Shown: positions 14,940 to 17,386 of the stretch, one piece after another
How positions within the stretch are numbered: the stretch's first letter is position 1
How the letters are laid out: every line of letters begins with the position of its first letter
Source: JAUSIF01 sp040901465
GTDB taxonomy: Bacteria > Pseudomonadota > Alphaproteobacteria > Rhizobiales > Xanthobacteraceae
Direction: 5' to 3'
Length of the DNA: 17,386 nt
Assembly (NCBI GenBank): GCA_040901465.1
Contig: JBBDYN010000040.1
Coordinates: 1-17,386 of the forward strand
The notes under the pieces: generated by a model
The model's input: only the letters and a program-made list of their open reading frames with translations
Told to the model about the DNA's origin: nothing
Databases searched by the model: none
Program-made: the position numbers and the translations under genes

Positions 14940-16679
14940 TCAGTTGGCGGCTTGCCGCTGCACCGTTAGCAAGCGCTCGGCCGTGGGCAAGTCCTGCCTT
15001 GGCTTGAGCCCCAATAGCGGCGCGATCCGGGCGATGATCTTGCCCGCGACCGGCACCGCATTATAGCCGGACGTGGCGTAGCCGTGCGTTTCCGGCGCCG
15101 CCTTCGGCTCGTCGAGCATCACGAGCAGGAGGTAGCGCGGCTTGTCCGCCGGGAACACACCCATGAACGCGGTCAGCACCTTGTCCTTGACGTAGCGGCC
15201 GTTGACCACCTTCTCCGACGTACCGGTCTTGCCGCCCACATAGAAGCCCTCGACCTCGGCGCGCTTCGCAGTGCCCTGCTCCACGTTGAGGCGCATCAGG
15301 TAGCGCATTTTCTCGCTCGTGTCGGGCTTGATCACCTGCTTGGCGAGGGCGCGCGCCTCTTCTTCTGAACGTTTCATGAAGGTCGGCGGGATCAGCCTGC
15401 CGCCGTTCATGAGCGCCGCCGTCGCCATCACCGATTGCAGCGGCGCGACCGAAAGCCCGTGACCGAACGCGATCGTCACCGTGGAGATTTCGCTCCAGTT
15501 TTTCGGCGCGAGCGGCTCCGCACTCTCCGGCAGCTCGGTGCGCAACCGGTCGAGCTGGCCCATCTTCTTCAGGAACGCCTTGTGGGCGTCGACACCGAGT
15601 GCGAGCGCCATCTTCGCACTGCCGATGTTGGACGAGTGGATGAATACTTCCGACGTGCTGAGTACGCGGCGCTGCGGATGGAAGTCTTCGATCGTGAACG
15701 TGCCATAGCGCAGCGACGCCGTCGCGTCGAAGCGCGAATTGAGCGTGACCTTTCCGGAATCGAGCGCCATCGCGACGGTCAACGCCTTGAATGTCGAACC
15801 CATTTCGAACACGCCGGTCGTGAGCCGATTGAGGCGGCTCGGATCGATCGACCGTCCGGGCCGGTTCGGATCGTAATCCGGCAGCGAAACCATCGCGACG
15901 ACCTCGCCGGTGTTCACGTCGACGACGAGTCCGGTCGCGGCAATCGCCTTGAAATGATCCTTGGCGACCTGCAGCTCATCACGCACGGCGTGCTGCACCG
16001 AGAGATCGAGCGCGAGTTCCACCGGTTGCAGCGCACGGCCCGTCGCGAGCCCCGCGAGATGCAGTTCGGCGAGCCCGCGCCCGTCGATCCATTTTTCGAT
16101 GCCGGCGATGCCCGCATTGTCGATGTTGACATGGCCGAGCACGTGCCCCGCCTGCGCGCCCGCCGGGTAAATGCGCCGGCTTTCGCGCAGGAATCCGATG
16201 CCGGGCAGTCCAAGCCGATGAATTTCATCCTGCTGCTTTGGCGTGATCTCGCGCTTGAGCCAGACGAAGCCTTTCTTCGAGCCGAGCCGCTCGCGCATTT
16301 CCGCCGCGTCGAGATCGGGCAGCACGGCGGTCACGAGTTCCGTTGCCTCGTCCCGGTCGACGATGCGGCGCGGATCGGCATAGAGCGAGGCGGTCTTGAT
16401 GTCGGACGCGAGCAGCACGCCGTTGCGGTCAAAGATATCAGGCCGCGAGGCAGCGACGGCGTCCGCCGCCGTGCCTTTCCGCGCCATGTGGCTCTCGGGC
16501 TCGATGCCGAGATGCACGAGCCTGAGCGCGATCACGCAATAGACGCAGGCAAAGCCAAGGATGAGGAGGCCGACGCGCGCGCGGGTGGTGGCGCTTCCCG
16601 CCGGGCGCAGCGCCCGGTCGAAGCGCAGCATGAGCCGCGCCGGCAGATCCCGCATGAATGCGCGCATGCGCCCAATCAT
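14940..16679 (-). CDS. ftsI: Division-specific peptidoglycan transpeptidase FtsI (PBP3)
   Basis: Class B penicillin-binding protein that cross-links septal peptidoglycan in partnership with FtsW. The 579 residues comprise a basic cytoplasmic stretch, one membrane helix (about 36-54), a PBP dimer/pedestal domain beginning SRPDIFDRNGVLLA (78-91), and a transpeptidase domain. The active-site motifs are STFK (Ser295, Lys298), SSN (349-351) and KTGT (484-487), in normal order and spacing. The ATG at 16679 overlaps the ftsL stop as ATGA; in-frame ATGs at residues 5, 9 and 17 are alternatives, but the overlap favours the first. It is followed by a 212-nt repeat-containing gap before murE. Confidence 0.97.
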   Translation of the reverse strand: MIGRMRAFMRDLPARLMLRFDRALRPAGSATTRARVGLLILGFACVYCVIALRLVHLGIEPESHMARKGTAADAVAASRPDIFDRNGVLLASDIKTASLYADPRRIVDRDEATELVTAVLPDLDAAEMRERLGSKKGFVWLKREITPKQQDEIHRLGLPGIGFLRESRRIYPAGAQAGHVLGHVNIDNAGIAGIEKWIDGRGLAELHLAGLATGRALQPVELALDLSVQHAVRDELQVAKDHFKAIAATGLVVDVNTGEVVAMVSLPDYDPNRPGRSIDPSRLNRLTTGVFEMGSTFKALTVAMALDSGKVTLNSRFDATASLRYGTFTIEDFHPQRRVLSTSEVFIHSSNIGSAKMALALGVDAHKAFLKKMGQLDRLRTELPESAEPLAPKNWSEISTVTIAFGHGLSVAPLQSVMATAALMNGGRLIPPTFMKRSEEEARALAKQVIKPDTSEKMRYLMRLNVEQGTAKRAEVEGFYVGGKTGTSEKVVNGRYVKDKVLTAFMGVFPADKPRYLLLVMLDEPKAAPETHGYATSGYNAVPVAGKIIARIAPLLGLKPRQDLPTAERLLTVQRQAAN

Positions 16680-17086
16680 CGCGCACGCACCTGTGCGGCG
16701 GCCGCCTCACCGTTGAGCGAGCGCAGGAAATCGCCGAGCGGATCGCGCTGCGCGTCGGCGCCGGAAAGCGTCTCGATGAACTCACCGATCGGATCGCCGT
16801 CGATGCCGGCCGGCTTCTCCGGCAGGCCCGACAAATCGTTGATGCGCGCGACCTCGAGCGGCTTCATGCCGAGGTGGCGCACGGCCAAGTCCTGAATGCG
16901 CTGGGGTGCCGCAAGCCGCGTCCACTCCGCCTTCAGCGTGGCAAGGCGCTCGCGCTCGACGTGGATCTCGTTGCGCAGCTTCGCGGCGCGCTGGGCCTCG
17001 TAGGTCGACTCGTATTTCACCTTATAGACGGCGAATGCGGAGGCCACGAGAACGAACACCGACAGCAGGTGCAAGATGCGCGGCAT
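16676..17086 (-). CDS. ftsL: Cell division protein FtsL
   Basis: Small bitopic membrane protein that forms the FtsQ-FtsL-FtsB subcomplex and activates FtsW-FtsI. The 136 residues start with a short cytoplasmic MPRI, one membrane helix (about 5-21), then a charged coiled-coil-like segment (about 23-58, KYESTYEAQRAAKLRNEIHV), then APQRIQDLAVRHLGMKPLEVARI. FtsL sequences diverge strongly; the call rests on length, topology and position between rsmH and ftsI. A strong GGGGGAGG ribosome-binding site overlaps the rsmH end, and the ATG is 3 nt after the rsmH stop. The stop overlaps the ftsI ATG. FtsB itself is not encoded in the window. Confidence 0.9.
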   Translation of the reverse strand: MPRILHLLSVFVLVASAFAVYKVKYESTYEAQRAAKLRNEIHVERERLATLKAEWTRLAAPQRIQDLAVRHLGMKPLEVARINDLSGLPEKPAGIDGDPIGEFIETLSGADAQRDPLGDFLRSLNGEAAAAQVRAR

Positions 17087-17089
17087 CGC

Positions 17090-17386
17090 TCACCTCCCCC
17101 GCGGCGCGCGTTCGAGGGACGGCACGCGCGCGAGCAGCGCGGCGAGCGGATCGTCGCGGCCCGCCGCCGCGCCGGTGCGCTCTGCCGCGCGCAGCTTGGC
17201 CGAACGCGCACGCGGATTCGCGGCCACTTCTTCCTGCGTCGGCACCAGCGGCTTCTTGGTAAGCAGACTGAACGTCGGCGCAACTTGCTTCGCTTCCGGC
17301 CGATGCCGCGAAGCAGACGCGGCGCGGCCGCGTGCGGTGAGGAACGTCTTGACGATGCGATCCTCGAGCGAATGGAAAGAGATCAC
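17090..17386 (-). CDS. rsmH: 16S rRNA (cytosine(1402)-N(4))-methyltransferase RsmH, 3' end
   Basis: S-adenosylmethionine-dependent enzyme that methylates C1402 in the ribosomal decoding centre. Only the last 98 codons are present, open at the right edge. The segment ISFHSLEDRIVKTFL is the conserved C-terminal RsmH motif, followed by the basic tail with TKKPLVPTQEEVAANPRARSAKLRAAER. The leading GTG of the fragment is an internal valine codon and not a start. rsmH directly precedes ftsL in most dcw clusters, and the 3-nt spacing here agrees. Confidence 0.96.
   Translation of the reverse strand: MISFHSLEDRIVKTFLTARGRAASASRHRPEAKQVAPTFSLLTKKPLVPTQEEVAANPRARSAKLRAAERTGAAAGRDDPLAALLARVPSLERAPRGR

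Noticed and set aside
15435..16895. 486-codon open frame on the plus strand
   Set aside because: It is antisense to ftsI and ftsL, has a low-complexity Arg/Glu/His-rich translation and no ribosome-binding site or domain.
1..17386. Hidden new system such as a defence module, phage or mobile cargo
   Set aside because: All coding capacity is accounted for by standard dcw genes in a typical order. No transposase, integrase, tRNA, CRISPR array or unknown gene was found.

Overview
The window is one continuous stretch of the division and cell wall (dcw) cluster of a GC-rich alphaproteobacterium. Every credible gene is on the minus strand, so transcription runs from the right edge to the left. The order along transcription is rsmH (3' end only), ftsL, ftsI, murE, murF, mraY, murD, ftsW, murG, murC, murB, ddl, ftsQ, ftsA, ftsZ (5' part only). 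The gene order, the FtsZ N-terminus (MTINLKTPDIRELK), the FtsA C-terminal helix, the FtsQ start (MDRGGR) and the style of the dispersed palindromes all point to the Hyphomicrobiales (Rhizobiales), perhaps near the Nitrobacteraceae or Xanthobacteraceae. The family-level placement is inference.

Layout from right to left. Positions 17386-14940 hold the rsmH tail, ftsL and ftsI: 16S rRNA methylation, then the division-specific transpeptidase and one of its membrane partners. Positions 14727-9148 hold murE, murF, mraY and murD, which add meso-diaminopimelate, D-Ala-D-Ala and D-Glu to the UDP-MurNAc precursor and transfer the finished precursor to undecaprenyl phosphate. Positions 8779-3042 hold ftsW, murG, murC, murB and ddl: the septal glycosyltransferase, lipid II formation, and the early UDP-MurNAc and D-Ala-D-Ala steps. 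Positions 3075-1 hold ftsQ, ftsA and ftsZ, the divisome connector, membrane anchor and ring protein. The enzymes make and use lipid II, and the Fts proteins direct its use to the septum.

The genes are tightly packed. Five junctions overlap by 4 nt (four ATGA, one GTGA), ddl and ftsQ overlap by 34 nt, and rsmH/ftsL and murF/mraY are 3 and 10 nt apart. The five junctions longer than 51 nt (ftsI-murE, mraY-murD, murD-ftsW, ftsW-murG, murB-ddl) all contain a palindromic repeat element. A further repeat copy lies inside the 3' end of ftsQ and is translated.

This is a core housekeeping region, and I see no new gene system, defence island, RNA gene, CRISPR array or transposase. The points worth a second look are the repeat invasions (an in-frame extension of FtsQ, and a long palindrome over the murG start), a sharp codon-usage change inside ddl, and an AT-rich direct repeat inside that ddl segment. 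GC content is roughly two thirds by eye. Long open frames on the plus strand are antisense shadows of the real genes.
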